DNA from: Candidatus Prevotella equi
GTDB taxonomy: Bacteria; Bacteroidota; Bacteroidia; Bacteroidales; Bacteroidaceae
Length of the DNA stretch: 50,497 nt
Assembly: GCA_018065145.1 (NCBI GenBank)
Contig: JAGHTW010000066.1
Location: forward strand, 1 to 50,497
Direction of reading: 5' to 3'
Part shown: positions 1 through 9,024 of the stretch, one piece after another
Position numbering within the stretch: position 1 is the stretch's first letter
Layout: every line of letters starts with the position of its first letter
Made by a program: the position numbers and the translations under genes
The notes under the pieces: model-generated
Told to the model about the DNA's origin: nothing
The model's input: the letters and a program-made list of their open reading frames with translations, nothing else
The model's database searches: none

Positions 1-19
1 TTTTTTCTGAAATTTTCTT

Positions 20-27
20 TAACTTTG
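20..27 (+). promoter_or_regulatory. Possible -7 box of a Bacteroidota promoter ahead of the glycan locus
   Basis: TAACTTTG matches the Bacteroidota -7 consensus TAnnTTTG. The -33 element would lie at or beyond the window edge, so only half of the promoter can be judged. If real, it would give a leader of roughly 360 nt before glf. Confidence 0.3.
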
Positions 28-100
28 TGGGAAATTACGCGCGCATGCGTTATGTGCACAATGATAAAGACAGCGCAAAGTCCATCCTTTCCCGTTCGCC

Positions 101-395
101 AGTGACATCACTGACGATGCCGTAGGCGTGGGGAGTTTTAATGGTTAACGGTTAATGGTTAAGGTTTAACGGTTAATGTTTAACGGTTAACGGTTCTTTC
201 AGTCGCTTCGCTCCGTGCAGGCGTCGCGAGTGCCGAGCGAGAGAAATCTGTGTCATCTGTGTAATCTGTGGGAGATAAATGTCTCTTGGGAAATTGAAGA
301 AATAAAGGAAAAGCAATTCTGTGTAAATCCGAGAAATCTGTGGGCAAAAAGAAAAGCCTATTCTGTGTAATCTGTGTAATCTGTGGGAAATAATA
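101..395 (+). repeat. Repeat-rich leader before glf
   Basis: This gene-free stretch is almost all short repeats. A small palindrome, CAGTGA-CA-TCACTG, lies at 101-114. Several GGTTAA/GTTTAACGGTTA units follow at 139-195. The third element is the hairpin half-unit CTGTGTAATCTGTGGGA, seen at about 246-272 and again at 361-392, where it ends directly at the glf start codon. The same half-unit closes every copy of the 95-bp array at 12676-13124. No credible gene is seen on either strand here. Confidence 0.7.
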
Positions 396-1574
396 ATGAA
401 GTACGATTATTTGATAGTTGGCTCTGGTTTGTTTGGAGCAACATTTGCGTATAAAGCGAAGAAAGCTGGTAAGAAGTGTCTCGTTATAGATAAGCGAGAG
501 CATCTTGGTGGCAATGTGTATTGTGAAGCTATTGAGGGTATCAATGTGCATAAGTATGGCGCACATATCTTCCATACCTCCAACAAAGAGGTGTGGGACT
601 TCGTGAACTCTATCGTGGAGTTTAATCGTTATACTAACTGCCCTGTGGCTAACTATAAGGGTGAGTTGTATAACCTTCCCTTTAATATGAACACCTTCAA
701 CCGCATGTGGCCAGATGTGCATACACCAGCACAGGCACAGGCGAAGATTGACGAGCAAAAAGCAGAAGCCGTTGCAGCTCTCGGTGGACGTGAACCACAA
801 AACCTTGAGGAACAGGCTCTTTGTCTTGTTGGTAAGGATATCTTCTATAAACTCATCAAGGAATATACGGAAAAGCAATGGGGACGCGATTGCAAGGAAC
901 TCCCTGCATTCATCATCAAGCGTCTGCCTGTACGTATGATCTTTGATAATAACTACTTCAACGATAAGTATCAGGGTATTCCTATTGGGGGGTATAATAA
1001 ACTGATAGATGGTTTGTTGGATGGTGTTGATTGTCTCACCTGTGTTGACTTTTTTAATAGCGAATATAGGGATTGGCAGATATTTGCGAATAAGCTTGTC
1101 TATACTGGTGCCATAGATGAATACTTTGATTACAAGTTAGGCAAACTTGATTGGCGTACTGTTTCATTCAAGACTCGTGTAGAAGATACTCCTAACTACC
1201 AAGGAAATGCTGTTGTGAACTACACCAGTCATGATGAGCCATATACCCGCGTGATAGAACATAAGCACTTTGAGATGTTCGGTCAAGAAGTTTACGACTG
1301 TCCTAAGACCGTGGTGTCTGAGGAATATTCTACGGAGTACAAGGAGAACATGGAGCCTTATTATCCTGTCAACGATGACCATAACAACGCATTGGCAGAG
1401 AAATATCGTAATCATGCCCATTCTGAGGGCGTTATCTTCCCTGAGGATTTGAACTCCCTCTCTGCGGGAGAGGGTTGGGGAGAGGCTTCCGTCCTCTTCG
1501 GTGGTCGTCTTGGACAATATAAATATTATGACATGGCACCTGTGATAGAACAAGTGTTGAAGATAACCGAATAG
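396..1574 (+). CDS. glf: UDP-galactopyranose mutase
   Basis: Converts UDP-galactopyranose to UDP-galactofuranose in the cytosol, supplying Galf for surface glycans. The N-terminus carries the FAD-binding dinucleotide fold (YLIVGSGLFGATFA, then the acidic/basic loop DKREHLGGN). IPIGGYNKLIDGL and the C-terminal GGRLGQYKYYDMAPVI are typical Glf signatures. The length of 392 residues is slightly above the usual 370-385. The excess is a stretch of about 17 residues (around 353-369, PEDLNSLSAGEGWGEAS) directly before the conserved GGRLG motif, encoded by a GC-rich palindromic repeat at 1454-1486. The reading frame survives the insertion. The ATG follows a CTGTGGGAAATA repeat end. It is the first gene of the glycan locus, and Galf is the clearest sugar prediction for the product. 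The family call is very secure; activity with the insertion is inferred. Confidence 0.96.
   Translation: MKYDYLIVGSGLFGATFAYKAKKAGKKCLVIDKREHLGGNVYCEAIEGINVHKYGAHIFHTSNKEVWDFVNSIVEFNRYTNCPVANYKGELYNLPFNMNTFNRMWPDVHTPAQAQAKIDEQKAEAVAALGGREPQNLEEQALCLVGKDIFYKLIKEYTEKQWGRDCKELPAFIIKRLPVRMIFDNNYFNDKYQGIPIGGYNKLIDGLLDGVDCLTCVDFFNSEYRDWQIFANKLVYTGAIDEYFDYKLGKLDWRTVSFKTRVEDTPNYQGNAVVNYTSHDEPYTRVIEHKHFEMFGQEVYDCPKTVVSEEYSTEYKENMEPYYPVNDDHNNALAEKYRNHAHSEGVIFPEDLNSLSAGEGWGEASVLFGGRLGQYKYYDMAPVIEQVLKITE
1454..1486 (-). repeat. In-frame palindromic element, copy 1 (inside glf)
   Basis: The hairpin CCCTCTC-TGCG-GAGAGGG (with one extra G) is followed by GTTGGGGAGAGGC. On the - strand it reads GCCTCTCCCCAACCCTCTCC, the same order as the copies at 9179 and 8525. 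It adds about 11 codons to glf without a frameshift. Confidence 0.8.
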
Positions 1575-1611
1575 ACATATATTTCCGAAGAATAATATAT
1601 CTCAAGATAAG

Positions 1612-2595
1612 ATGAAGAAGAAAGTCAAGGCGGTGGCGCCGTATATATACAAGGGAGTATTGAACTTCAAGAACAAGCCTTTTGAGGCGTGGAGGGAGAT
1701 GGGACTGCCGACCGTAAAAGGGTGGTATCCACGTGTCCTGCATAAACTAATGTTCAATGTTGACGTGCCAACGCTGTGGCATGGGGAGGCACGATTGGTA
1801 TTTGTGCAGCCAGTGTCGCTGTATTTCGATACTTTCTTTACTGCCCTGACACATGAGATGATACCATTTATCTGGGATTGTTGGCCTTGCTATTATGATA
1901 AGACAGAGAAATGGCTGAAACGTCACAACGTGAAGACTGCCATCTTCACCGCACGTCAGGAAATGGAGGAGATAAAGCGACGCATTCCAGAACTCAACGT
2001 GGTATGGTGTCCGGAGGCTGTTGATACGTCTTTGTATGGCGAGGGCAAGGAGTTGAAAGACCGTAGCATTGACCTGTTGGAGTTTGGAAGGGGCATAGAC
2101 TTTAACGTAAATGACCGCAAATGTAACGTAAATGATCATGAAAATGATGCGGTTTTCTCGAAGATAAAACATGTCAGGACTTTGGTTGATGGCAAGTTTA
2201 TATATACAGAAGAGCAGTTGCGTGATGCCATGGGAGATGCTAAGGTTACAATCTGCTTGCCTCGTTCTGTGACACATCCAGATATGGCTGAGGGTGTAGA
2301 AACTCTTACTCAACGTTATTGGGAGGCGATGCTGCCAAGAATGGTGATAATCGGTCATTCGCCACAGGAACTGATAGATTTGATAGGTTATAATCCAGTG
2401 GCCTCCCCAAGCCCCTCCAGTAGAGGGGATGTTGATTACATTGATTATGTCAATTATGTTCTTGCACACATAGAGGATTATCAGGAATTGGTGAATAAAA
2501 ATCGAGAGACAGCTCTGAAGATGGGAGATTGGAAGGAGAGAATAGGTTTTTGTCAAAAGGAACTAATTTTATTGGGCTATAATGTTAAATCATAG
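1612..2595 (+). CDS. Glycosyltransferase (CgeB/GT1-like)
   Basis: Predicted cytosolic glycosyltransferase of 327 residues. The C-terminal half (VETLTQRYWEAMLPRMVIIG, then SPQELIDLIGYNPV) resembles the nucleotide-sugar-binding half of Glyco_trans_1_2/CgeB-like proteins, where a glutamate precedes the bound donor. The sugar and acceptor are unknown. Two repeat-derived stretches interrupt the protein. Residues about 164-180 come from a doubled TAACGTAAATGA unit (2101-2150). The ASPSPSSRGDVDYIDYVNYV stretch comes from a GC palindrome at 2401-2429 plus a GAT-TAT-rich microsatellite. Both keep the frame. The gene follows glf by 37 bp. The broad function is fairly secure; the family is less so. Confidence 0.75.
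   Translation: MKKKVKAVAPYIYKGVLNFKNKPFEAWREMGLPTVKGWYPRVLHKLMFNVDVPTLWHGEARLVFVQPVSLYFDTFFTALTHEMIPFIWDCWPCYYDKTEKWLKRHNVKTAIFTARQEMEEIKRRIPELNVVWCPEAVDTSLYGEGKELKDRSIDLLEFGRGIDFNVNDRKCNVNDHENDAVFSKIKHVRTLVDGKFIYTEEQLRDAMGDAKVTICLPRSVTHPDMAEGVETLTQRYWEAMLPRMVIIGHSPQELIDLIGYNPVASPSPSSRGDVDYIDYVNYVLAHIEDYQELVNKNRETALKMGDWKERIGFCQKELILLGYNVKS
2101..2150 (+). repeat. Short direct repeat TAACGTAAATGA inside a glycosyltransferase gene
   Basis: Two copies of TAACGTAAATGA (2103-2114 and 2124-2135), followed by ATGAAAATGATG, encode an Asn/Asp-rich insert of about 17 residues between the two halves of the enzyme. Confidence 0.6.
2401..2429 (+). repeat. In-frame palindromic element, copy 2
   Basis: GCCTCCCCAAGC is followed by the hairpin CCCCTC-CAGTA-GAGGGG. 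It has the same architecture as the copies at 8525 and 9179 and encodes ASPSPSSRGD within the preceding glycosyltransferase gene. Confidence 0.75.
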
Positions 2596-2621
2596 GCATT
2601 ATTGGTAACAATATCAACAAT

Positions 2622-3191
2622 ATGAATCAAGAATATTGTATTAGAGACACCATAAATCTAATAAAAGATGACTTTTATAGTTATTTCCACAAAGAATGGT
2701 CGTTGGGTAGGATACTATGTTATTCATTAAAGACTTTCTTCAAAGGGTTTGGATGGGTAGTTTTGTTGCGTTTCTCTCAATGTAGGTGCAAATTCATTGC
2801 TGTTATCGCAAAAATTTTAAAAACACATTATGCTCATAAGTACTGTATTGATATACCTGCGTGTATTAATATAGGAAAAAGATTTAGTATCGGACATGGC
2901 TATGGTATCGTAATTCATGGGAATACCGTTATTGGAGATAATGTTACGGTTAGCCAATTTGTTAATATAGGCTCAACAAATGGTGAATTTGCTGTCATTG
3001 GAAACAATGTATATATTGGACCAATGACTTGCATCGTTGGAGGCGTAAGAATTGGTAATAATGTAACTATTGGTGCAGGTTCTGTTGTTGTTAAGGATAT
3101 TCCTGATAATGCAACAGCAGCAGGTAATCCTGCTAGGGTGTTGAACTATGATAACCCAGGGATGAAGATTGGTGTTAAGAAAATGAATTAA
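2622..3191 (+). CDS. Serine-acetyltransferase-like hexapeptide acetyltransferase
   Basis: Probable acetyl-CoA-dependent O-acetyltransferase of 189 residues. The second half is a left-handed beta-helix built from hexapeptide repeats (IGKRFSIGHGYGIVIHGNTV, VIGNNVYIGPMTCIVGGVRI, IGNNVTIGAGSVVVKDIP) and ends in the usual AAGNPARVL. The catalytic-type histidines of CysE-like enzymes are present in IGHG and VIHG. The N-terminal helical part (residues 1-75) is shorter than in metabolic CysE. Together with its place between glycosyltransferases, this favours acetylation of a sugar or lipid-linked intermediate over cysteine synthesis. The start is an ATG 26 bp after the preceding stop. The fold is secure; the substrate is inferred. 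Confidence 0.85.
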   Translation: MNQEYCIRDTINLIKDDFYSYFHKEWSLGRILCYSLKTFFKGFGWVVLLRFSQCRCKFIAVIAKILKTHYAHKYCIDIPACINIGKRFSIGHGYGIVIHGNTVIGDNVTVSQFVNIGSTNGEFAVIGNNVYIGPMTCIVGGVRIGNNVTIGAGSVVVKDIPDNATAAGNPARVLNYDNPGMKIGVKKMN

Positions 3192-3205
3192 TAATTTTTT
3201 GACTA

Positions 3206-4156
3206 ATGAATAATTTACTTATAATTGTCGTACCATGCTACAATGAGGAACAAGTGTTGAAAGAAACGACGAAACGTCTTACCTCTTTGCTTGACAATTT
3301 AGTTGAAAAACAAGAGATTGCCGAAAATAGTTATATACTTTTTGTTAATGATGGTAGCACAGATGGAACTTGGAGCGATATTAATAATTTGCATGATGAG
3401 AACCATTATGTTTGTGGTGTAAGTTTGGCGGGAAACGTTGGTCATCAACGTGCTCTATGGGCGGGACTTAGTGTTGCAGTAAAACAGGCCGATATGATTG
3501 TTTCTATTGATGCTGATCTTCAAGATGACGTCAATGCCATAACAGAAATGGTGAGAAAGTATCATGAAGGGTATGATATCGTGTATGGAGTGCGCAATGA
3601 ACGTAAAACAGACACATGGTTTAAAAGAAATACTGCAATAGGTTTTTATAAGCTAATGAATGTGATGGGAACAGAGACTGTTTATAATCACGCTGACTAT
3701 AGACTAATGAGTAAAAGGGCTCTGTTACATCTCTTGCAGTACCCAGAAAGAAATCTTTTTATACGGGGGTTGGTTCCATTAATCGGATATAATACTACAT
3801 GTGTTTATTACAATAGAGCAGAACGATTTGCAGGTGAAAGTAAATATCCATTGAGTAAAATGCTGAACTTTGCTATTGATGGAATTACAAGTTTTTCAGT
3901 TAAGCCTATCAGACTTGTTTTCGCTTTAGGAATACTTTTTATGGTAGTTGCATTTTTCGTGTTATGTTGGATTTGTTATTCTTATATCACGGGTCAAGTT
4001 GTAAGGGGATGGTCTTCTTTAATGCTTTCTGTATGGTTTTGCTCTGGATGTATTCTAATAGGACTCGGAGTCATTGGTGAGTATATAGGAAAAACATATT
4101 TGGAAGTGAAGCATCGCCCTTTGTTTAACATAAAGGACCTTCTTATAAATGATTGA
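3206..4156 (+). CDS. GT2 polyprenyl-phosphate glycosyltransferase
   Basis: Family 2 glycosyltransferase of the GtrB/ArnC/DPM1 type, which transfers a sugar from a nucleotide donor to undecaprenyl phosphate on the cytosolic face of the inner membrane. VVPCYNEEQVL opens the GT-A fold, FVNDGSTDGT binds the nucleotide and SIDADLQDD carries the metal-binding acidic motif. Two C-terminal membrane helices (about 232-257 and 268-292) are followed by the typical GEYIGKTYLEVKHRP tail. The product would be a lipid-linked sugar used by the GT-C protein encoded at 5132-6601. It overlaps the next gene by 8 bp, so the two are probably translationally coupled. Confidence 0.9.
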   Translation: MNNLLIIVVPCYNEEQVLKETTKRLTSLLDNLVEKQEIAENSYILFVNDGSTDGTWSDINNLHDENHYVCGVSLAGNVGHQRALWAGLSVAVKQADMIVSIDADLQDDVNAITEMVRKYHEGYDIVYGVRNERKTDTWFKRNTAIGFYKLMNVMGTETVYNHADYRLMSKRALLHLLQYPERNLFIRGLVPLIGYNTTCVYYNRAERFAGESKYPLSKMLNFAIDGITSFSVKPIRLVFALGILFMVVAFFVLCWICYSYITGQVVRGWSSLMLSVWFCSGCILIGLGVIGEYIGKTYLEVKHRPLFNIKDLLIND

Positions 4157-5135
4157 GTTTGATTCGCTAAAACATCGTTTACCTATATACGATATAGCAA
4201 AAGGCTTGGGCATGATCTTTGTGATTATAGGGCATATATGCTCTTTAAAGCAAGATTCCATAGCTTTATTTATTGAAGGGCTTTGCAATCTTTTTCATCT
4301 ACCTTTATTTTTTTTCATAGCAGGAATATTCCTTCGAGAAGATAGTAATATTGTCTTGTATATTGAAAAACGTTCAAAGAGTTTAATGAAGCCATATTAT
4401 ATTTATGGGGTTATTTGCTTCTTAATTGTTTTTGTCGTTCAACGAGATTTCATACTAGAGAGGTTTATGCAATATCTTTTGGGAGAAAGAATGACATTTA
4501 CTGGAGCATTATGGTTTCTTCCAGTAATGTTTTCTTCCTCAATTATAGGGAGTTGCATTATTAAACTGCGATTAAATTATCAGATAGGATTAATAGCCAT
4601 ATTTTTGTTAATATGTGATATTCTATTTCGTAACAAAATAATGTTACCTTTAAATCTTGATGCCTCCATGTATTTTGTTCCTTTTTTGATTCTTGGGCAT
4701 TATTGGGGGGGGCATAATCAAAGGCACAATTATAATCTTTTAGTACTCTCCGTATGTTTGTTAATTATTCTTGGAATAAGATGTTATTATGCTAAGTATA
4801 ATATTATATGCAATTTGTATTTAAGCGAAATAGGTATTCTTCCTCTAACTTTTGTTGCATCACTGTGTGGTATTTATTCCTGTTTTTATTTAAGTCATTA
4901 CATTCAACGTTCTTGTGAGAGGAAAGGGAAACTTGGTTATAAAGTACTACACTTTATCGGTGTTAATTCGCTTTTGATATTGATAATTCATCAAAAATTC
5001 TGTATCCACATAATACAAAATGTAATCTCTTTTGAGTTTAACTATATCTTATTATTTATACTTTTTATTTTTACCGTAATTTTTTCTTGCATAGGAGCAG
5101 TAGTAATAAAGAAATATTTAAACTTTACAATATGA
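4149..5135 (+). CDS. Acyltransferase-3 family membrane O-acyltransferase
   Basis: Integral membrane protein of 328 residues with about ten hydrophobic segments, resembling the acyltransferase-3 (OafA/WecH) family that acylates sugars. The N-terminal signature is clear: YDIAKGLGMIFVIIGHI contains the conserved IGH histidine, and FHLPLFFFIAGIF matches the family FxxPLFFxxSG element. The GALWFLPVMF segment is also typical. The base composition is AT-rich, like its neighbours from 2600 to 7700. It overlaps the upstream GT2 by 8 bp and the downstream GT-C gene by 4 bp (ATGA). It probably decorates the repeat unit with acetyl groups. Confidence 0.88.
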   Translation: MIEFDSLKHRLPIYDIAKGLGMIFVIIGHICSLKQDSIALFIEGLCNLFHLPLFFFIAGIFLREDSNIVLYIEKRSKSLMKPYYIYGVICFLIVFVVQRDFILERFMQYLLGERMTFTGALWFLPVMFSSSIIGSCIIKLRLNYQIGLIAIFLLICDILFRNKIMLPLNLDASMYFVPFLILGHYWGGHNQRHNYNLLVLSVCLLIILGIRCYYAKYNIICNLYLSEIGILPLTFVASLCGIYSCFYLSHYIQRSCERKGKLGYKVLHFIGVNSLLILIIHQKFCIHIIQNVISFEFNYILLFILFIFTVIFSCIGAVVIKKYLNFTI

Positions 5136-6601
5136 AGACAATAATTATATTCCTAATTTCCTTTGTGTTTTTATTGTTTATAGGTAACTATCAATCTCCA
5201 CTTAATGAGTATCTTTGGGGAGATTCTGCAGTTTATCACATAATGGGTAAATCATGGTTGGAAGGTCATATTATATACAAGGAATTATTTGACAATAAAG
5301 GTCCATACCTATATATTGTACATGCGGTAGGTTCTTTCCTTGGCATGGGTAAATGGGGAATGTTCTTGTGGGAGACGATAAATCTATCAGTTGCCCTACT
5401 CTTAATGTATGAGATAGGAAAACTTTTAGTAAAAAACATAAAAAAAATATGGTTGGCAATATGTCTAACTTTATGCTTCTTTGTTGCAACGATAGGTGAA
5501 GGAAATTTAAGTGAGGAATGGTGTTTGAACGCACAATTATTACCATTATATCTTTTTGTGAAGTATTCTAATGGAGACAAGAAAGAACACCCATATTTAT
5601 ATACACTTATCTACGGACTTTGCTTCGGATTCATCTCTTTCTTAAGAATAAATAATGGATGTGTTAATGTGGGTATAGTAATAGGATTACTCGTATTATT
5701 TCTCGTAAATAAAAGATATAAGGAAATTCTGTTTCATGGATGCGTATTTTTGATGGGACTGTGCATTACAATACTTCCGATGGTTGCTTATTTTACCTAT
5801 CACAATTCGTTGAATGAAATGCTTCATGGAACCTTTCTATACAATTTGAATTATAAAGAATCCTATATGGAACTATCAACAGGGCTTATTATCAAAAATT
5901 TAGTGATGATAATACCTGTTGTTTTAATCGGTGTTCTCTGCGCTATGAAAAATGACAAAGAATACAAAACAATTATTAGTTATATGATGATTCCTTTAGC
6001 ATTTATTTATACATATACACTATATGCATGTTGGGGATTTAACCACTATTTTACTAATCTGTTACCATGTATATTTCTAGCAATAATACTTTGTTTAAAT
6101 ACTGATTGGGAAAAAATGATAAAATTTTTTATCATATGTCTATGTTTTATTCCATATTCAGAAAACTTTACGAAGTGCATTGCTAAAAACATTATTTTAG
6201 ATGTTGTATATAAGAATGATTACCTCTATTCAAAAATAGGTGATGTTTCAGGAATGCCACATAGAGATGAAAATGAAAGATTAAGGAAAATAATGGATGT
6301 AATACCCAAGGGCGAAAGGAATAGTATATATATGTATAATGCATATTTAACACAACCGCTTTTCCTAATTGCTGATAAAATGCCTATAGGAAAATATTTT
6401 TATCTACATAACACCATTATGAGAGTGGATAAGAAAGTTGAAGAAGAGGTAAAGACTTTTTTTTATCAAGATAAGCCGAAATGGATATTGATGGATTGTA
6501 GTCAAGATGATTTCTTTGATTCAAGCGTATGTGATAATTATACTTTGGTAATGGACAAGAAACAAACAGGAATAGGAGTAGATATATACAAAATGAAATA
6601 A
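5132..6601 (+). CDS. GT-C membrane glycosyltransferase (PMT/ArnT-like)
   Basis: Polytopic protein of 489 residues resembling GT39/ArnT-type enzymes that use polyprenyl-phosphate sugars on the periplasmic side. YLWGDSAVYHIMGKSWLEG near the N-terminus places an Asp in the first periplasmic loop, where GT-C enzymes keep their catalytic acid, and NKGPYLYIVHA follows as in PMT_2 proteins. About ten membrane helices precede a soluble C-terminal domain from about residue 375. The start chosen is the ATG at 5132, which overlaps the upstream stop as ATGA; a start at 5087 would put a charged, non-membrane extension before the first helix. Its lipid-linked donor could come from the GT2 at 3206. Confidence 0.82.
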   Translation: MKTIIIFLISFVFLLFIGNYQSPLNEYLWGDSAVYHIMGKSWLEGHIIYKELFDNKGPYLYIVHAVGSFLGMGKWGMFLWETINLSVALLLMYEIGKLLVKNIKKIWLAICLTLCFFVATIGEGNLSEEWCLNAQLLPLYLFVKYSNGDKKEHPYLYTLIYGLCFGFISFLRINNGCVNVGIVIGLLVLFLVNKRYKEILFHGCVFLMGLCITILPMVAYFTYHNSLNEMLHGTFLYNLNYKESYMELSTGLIIKNLVMIIPVVLIGVLCAMKNDKEYKTIISYMMIPLAFIYTYTLYACWGFNHYFTNLLPCIFLAIILCLNTDWEKMIKFFIICLCFIPYSENFTKCIAKNIILDVVYKNDYLYSKIGDVSGMPHRDENERLRKIMDVIPKGERNSIYMYNAYLTQPLFLIADKMPIGKYFYLHNTIMRVDKKVEEEVKTFFYQDKPKWILMDCSQDDFFDSSVCDNYTLVMDKKQTGIGVDIYKMK

Positions 6602-6607
6602 TTATTG

Positions 6608-7894
6608 ATGAGACAAATAGCAAATTTCTTTACACTCTATTGGTGTATATATTTCCCGACGTGTATTGCGTATAATGATGCGGTGTCATGGTTTTCATCT
6701 GTGGATGAGGCGATGACAGGTATTATAGTGATATATACGTTCATAATGAAATCAAACGGGAGTCTAAATAAAGAACCATGGAAGGAGTTTTATCAGTTTA
6801 TTGGTATTCTGTTTTTCTTTACAGCATACGGATTGATGTTCGGTAGAAACGTTGCTGGTGGTGTATGGCTTGATTTTATTCAGGAATTGCGCCCGTATTC
6901 CATAATATACTGTACTTGGATTTTGAATCCGCAGTTTACGAAGAGGCAAAAGAAATGGATGTTAGGTACTATGGTCATTACATTGTTCTCGTGGATTTAC
7001 TATCATCCACAATCTACGCAATATCTTGAGACTGGTGTGCAAGCAGAGTTCCCTGTGCTTGGGCAGTTGGCGATATGTACTGGCATGAGTTGGTATCTAT
7101 TTACAGAGGATAATCAGAAAAATAAATATATTGCTCTCGCTCTCGTATTAACAGGTATGCTTGCGCCTAAGTTTAAATTTCTGGGAGAAGTAATCTGTTT
7201 CATTTATTTGATATTTTTCTTGAATACAAGATTGAACTTTAAATCTCCAAAAACAGTTTGGACGATTGTGGTGCTTATGGCTGTGGTGTTATTTGTTACA
7301 TGGGAACGATTTGAGGTTTATTATGTAACAGGATTCATAGATGAAAATGCAAAAATGGCACGTCCCGAAACATACAAAACAGCAATACTGATATTAAAAG
7401 ACTATTTCCCTTTAGGGTCTGGTATGGGGTCTTTTGCCTGTAATGGTGCATGGAGATATTATTCTCCGATATATCCAGAGTATGGTTTGGATCATATATG
7501 GGGATTGGATAAGGACGGTGGTTTTATCTGTGATGCTTATTATCCAACTCTAGCACAGTTTGGCATTGTTGGTGTAATATTATTTGTGATTTTTTGGAAA
7601 AGAAGACTAAAAGCGTTTAATGAGATAGAGGATATGCGATATTATAGAGTTGTGTTTATGACTTTTTTCTGCCTTGCTATTGAGCAAACAGCTGACTCTT
7701 CGTGGCTTTCAGGAAAAGGAATGGGATATTGTATGCTTTTAGCTCTTTGTCTTAATGCTAATAAGAACTTGGTTAACGAAGATGAAAACGAAGACGAAAA
7801 CTTTGACTTACGGTCCGAAAACGAAAAAGTAGAAGTTAATCATGTGAGGGATGACTATTGGCAATATCATAAGAAGTCAATAAAAAGCGAATAA
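6608..7894 (+). CDS. Wzy/O-antigen-ligase-like polymerase
   Basis: Membrane protein of 428 residues with about ten helices and a long periplasmic loop near the C-terminus (about 235-315, containing RPETYKTAILILKDYFPLGS and GMGSFACNGAW). That layout is characteristic of Wzy polymerases and WaaL-type ligases, which polymerise or transfer lipid-linked glycan units in the periplasm. ATG at 6608 is preferred over the in-frame TTG at 6605. The last 35 or so residues, after the final helix, are a charged tail rich in Asn/Asp/Glu, encoded by a GAAAACGAAGAC-type repeat at 7783-7835, so the natural C-terminus has probably been extended by repeat DNA. Its stop overlaps the next start (TAATG). Polymerase versus ligase cannot be decided. 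Confidence 0.8.
   Translation: MRQIANFFTLYWCIYFPTCIAYNDAVSWFSSVDEAMTGIIVIYTFIMKSNGSLNKEPWKEFYQFIGILFFFTAYGLMFGRNVAGGVWLDFIQELRPYSIIYCTWILNPQFTKRQKKWMLGTMVITLFSWIYYHPQSTQYLETGVQAEFPVLGQLAICTGMSWYLFTEDNQKNKYIALALVLTGMLAPKFKFLGEVICFIYLIFFLNTRLNFKSPKTVWTIVVLMAVVLFVTWERFEVYYVTGFIDENAKMARPETYKTAILILKDYFPLGSGMGSFACNGAWRYYSPIYPEYGLDHIWGLDKDGGFICDAYYPTLAQFGIVGVILFVIFWKRRLKAFNEIEDMRYYRVVFMTFFCLAIEQTADSSWLSGKGMGYCMLLALCLNANKNLVNEDENEDENFDLRSENEKVEVNHVRDDYWQYHKKSIKSE
7783..7835 (+). repeat. GAAAACGAAGA simple repeat at the end of the polymerase gene
   Basis: A degenerate GAA-AAC/GAC repeat encodes EDENEDENFDLRSENEK beyond the last membrane helix. It looks like low-complexity DNA captured into the reading frame. 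Confidence 0.5.
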
Positions 7895-9012
7895 TGAAAA
7901 GAGTGATGATGGTGGGCTCTGCTGAACAGTCGGCGGGTGGAGTGTCATCGGTGATAAAACTAATAAAGAAGATGCCTGTGTGGGAGGAATATTCCTGCTA
8001 CTGGCTTGGGACACAGATACAGCGTAACTATTTGTGGAAATTGTGGTATGCCGTAAAGAGCAATATCATTGCGTTCTTTATCATGTGGAAGTATAGCATC
8101 ATACACATGCATACTACTCCTGATAAGCTTGGCTTGCTGATTCAGTTACCAGTATTGCTTTGGGCGAAGTGTCTGCGAAAGAAGGTTATCCTACATTTGC
8201 ATGTGGGAAATCAGCTAAAGACGAAGAAGAATCCTCTATTTGTATTTTGTCTGAAGAGGGCAGACAGGATTGTGTTTTTAGCGAAGAAATGGGAAAATCT
8301 ATTTTCAATATATTATCCAGAAGTTAATATTCCTACAGCTGTGATATATAATCCTGTGGAGGACGTTGATTTATTTTCTTCTGAACGTGAATGTCCGCAA
8401 ATTAATCGTAAATTTGACGTAAATACTTTTGATGCCTTCATGAAGCAGAAGGAGAAGAGGATTATGATGGCGGCGTGGTATAATGATAATAAGGCGCCGG
8501 ATGTGTTGTTGAAGGCTATAAGAAGCCTCACCCTAACCATCTCCAAAAGAGAGGGAACAGAATATCTTGATGGATGGAAGGTTGATATGCTTGGTAATGG
8601 AGAGGTGGAGAGATTTAAGAAGATGGCGGAGGATATGGGACTGTCTGATATTGTTTCTTTCCCTGGATATGTGACAGGTAAAGAGCGAGAGGAATATTTC
8701 CGTAAGGCTTCCATTTACTGTATGTGTTCATACGAAGAAGGGTTCCCGATGGTTGTTTTGGAGTCCTGGATGTATGGTATTAACGTGGTAACAACACCTG
8801 TTGGTGGGTTACCTGATGTGATAGAGGAAGGGAAAAACTGTCTTACATTTGACTTCGGTGATGATGAAGGCTTAGCAAAGCAACTACTAGTGCTGATGGA
8901 CAATGCGGAAAAGCGCAGAGAGATGGCAGAGTATTCTCTTGAATTTGCTATCAATCATTTCTCTATGGAGAAGATAAATGAAGATTTAAAAGAACTATAT
9001 TCATTATTGTAA
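7894..9012 (+). CDS. Glycosyltransferase family 4
   Basis: GT-B fold glycosyltransferase of 372 residues, cytosolic. SAEQSAGGVSSVIKLI is the N-terminal acceptor-domain motif. The donor-binding signature is EEGFPMVVLESWMYGINVVT followed by TPVGGLPDVI; the first E and the VLE glutamate are the E-x7-E pair of retaining GT4 enzymes. Two in-frame repeat insertions are visible: NRKFDVNTFDAF from a CGTAAATTTGACGTAAAT stretch near 8405-8430, and SLTLTISKREGTEYLDGW partly from a GC palindrome at 8525-8557. Both fall in loops next to the start of the donor domain (MMAAWYNDNKAPDVLLKAI). It starts within the preceding stop codon (TAATG). Confidence 0.92.
   Translation: MKRVMMVGSAEQSAGGVSSVIKLIKKMPVWEEYSCYWLGTQIQRNYLWKLWYAVKSNIIAFFIMWKYSIIHMHTTPDKLGLLIQLPVLLWAKCLRKKVILHLHVGNQLKTKKNPLFVFCLKRADRIVFLAKKWENLFSIYYPEVNIPTAVIYNPVEDVDLFSSERECPQINRKFDVNTFDAFMKQKEKRIMMAAWYNDNKAPDVLLKAIRSLTLTISKREGTEYLDGWKVDMLGNGEVERFKKMAEDMGLSDIVSFPGYVTGKEREEYFRKASIYCMCSYEEGFPMVVLESWMYGINVVTTPVGGLPDVIEEGKNCLTFDFGDDEGLAKQLLVLMDNAEKRREMAEYSLEFAINHFSMEKINEDLKELYSLL
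8525..8557 (+). repeat. In-frame palindromic element, copy 3
   Basis: GCCTCACCCTAACCATCTCC AAAAG AGAGGGAAC is a slightly decayed copy of the element at 9179-9212. The hairpin arms TCTC and GAGA remain. It encodes SLTLTISKREG in a GT4 gene. Confidence 0.75.
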
Positions 9013-9024
9013 TATACGTTTAGA

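Noticed and set aside
139..195. Invertible promoter or phase-variation site before the glycan locus
   Set aside because: The GGTTAA units are direct repeats, not a pair of inverted sites, and no recombinase gene is present.
5087..5131. Upstream start for the GT-C gene
   Set aside because: Adds a charged peptide before the first membrane helix; the ATG at 5132 forms a standard 4-bp overlap with the upstream stop.
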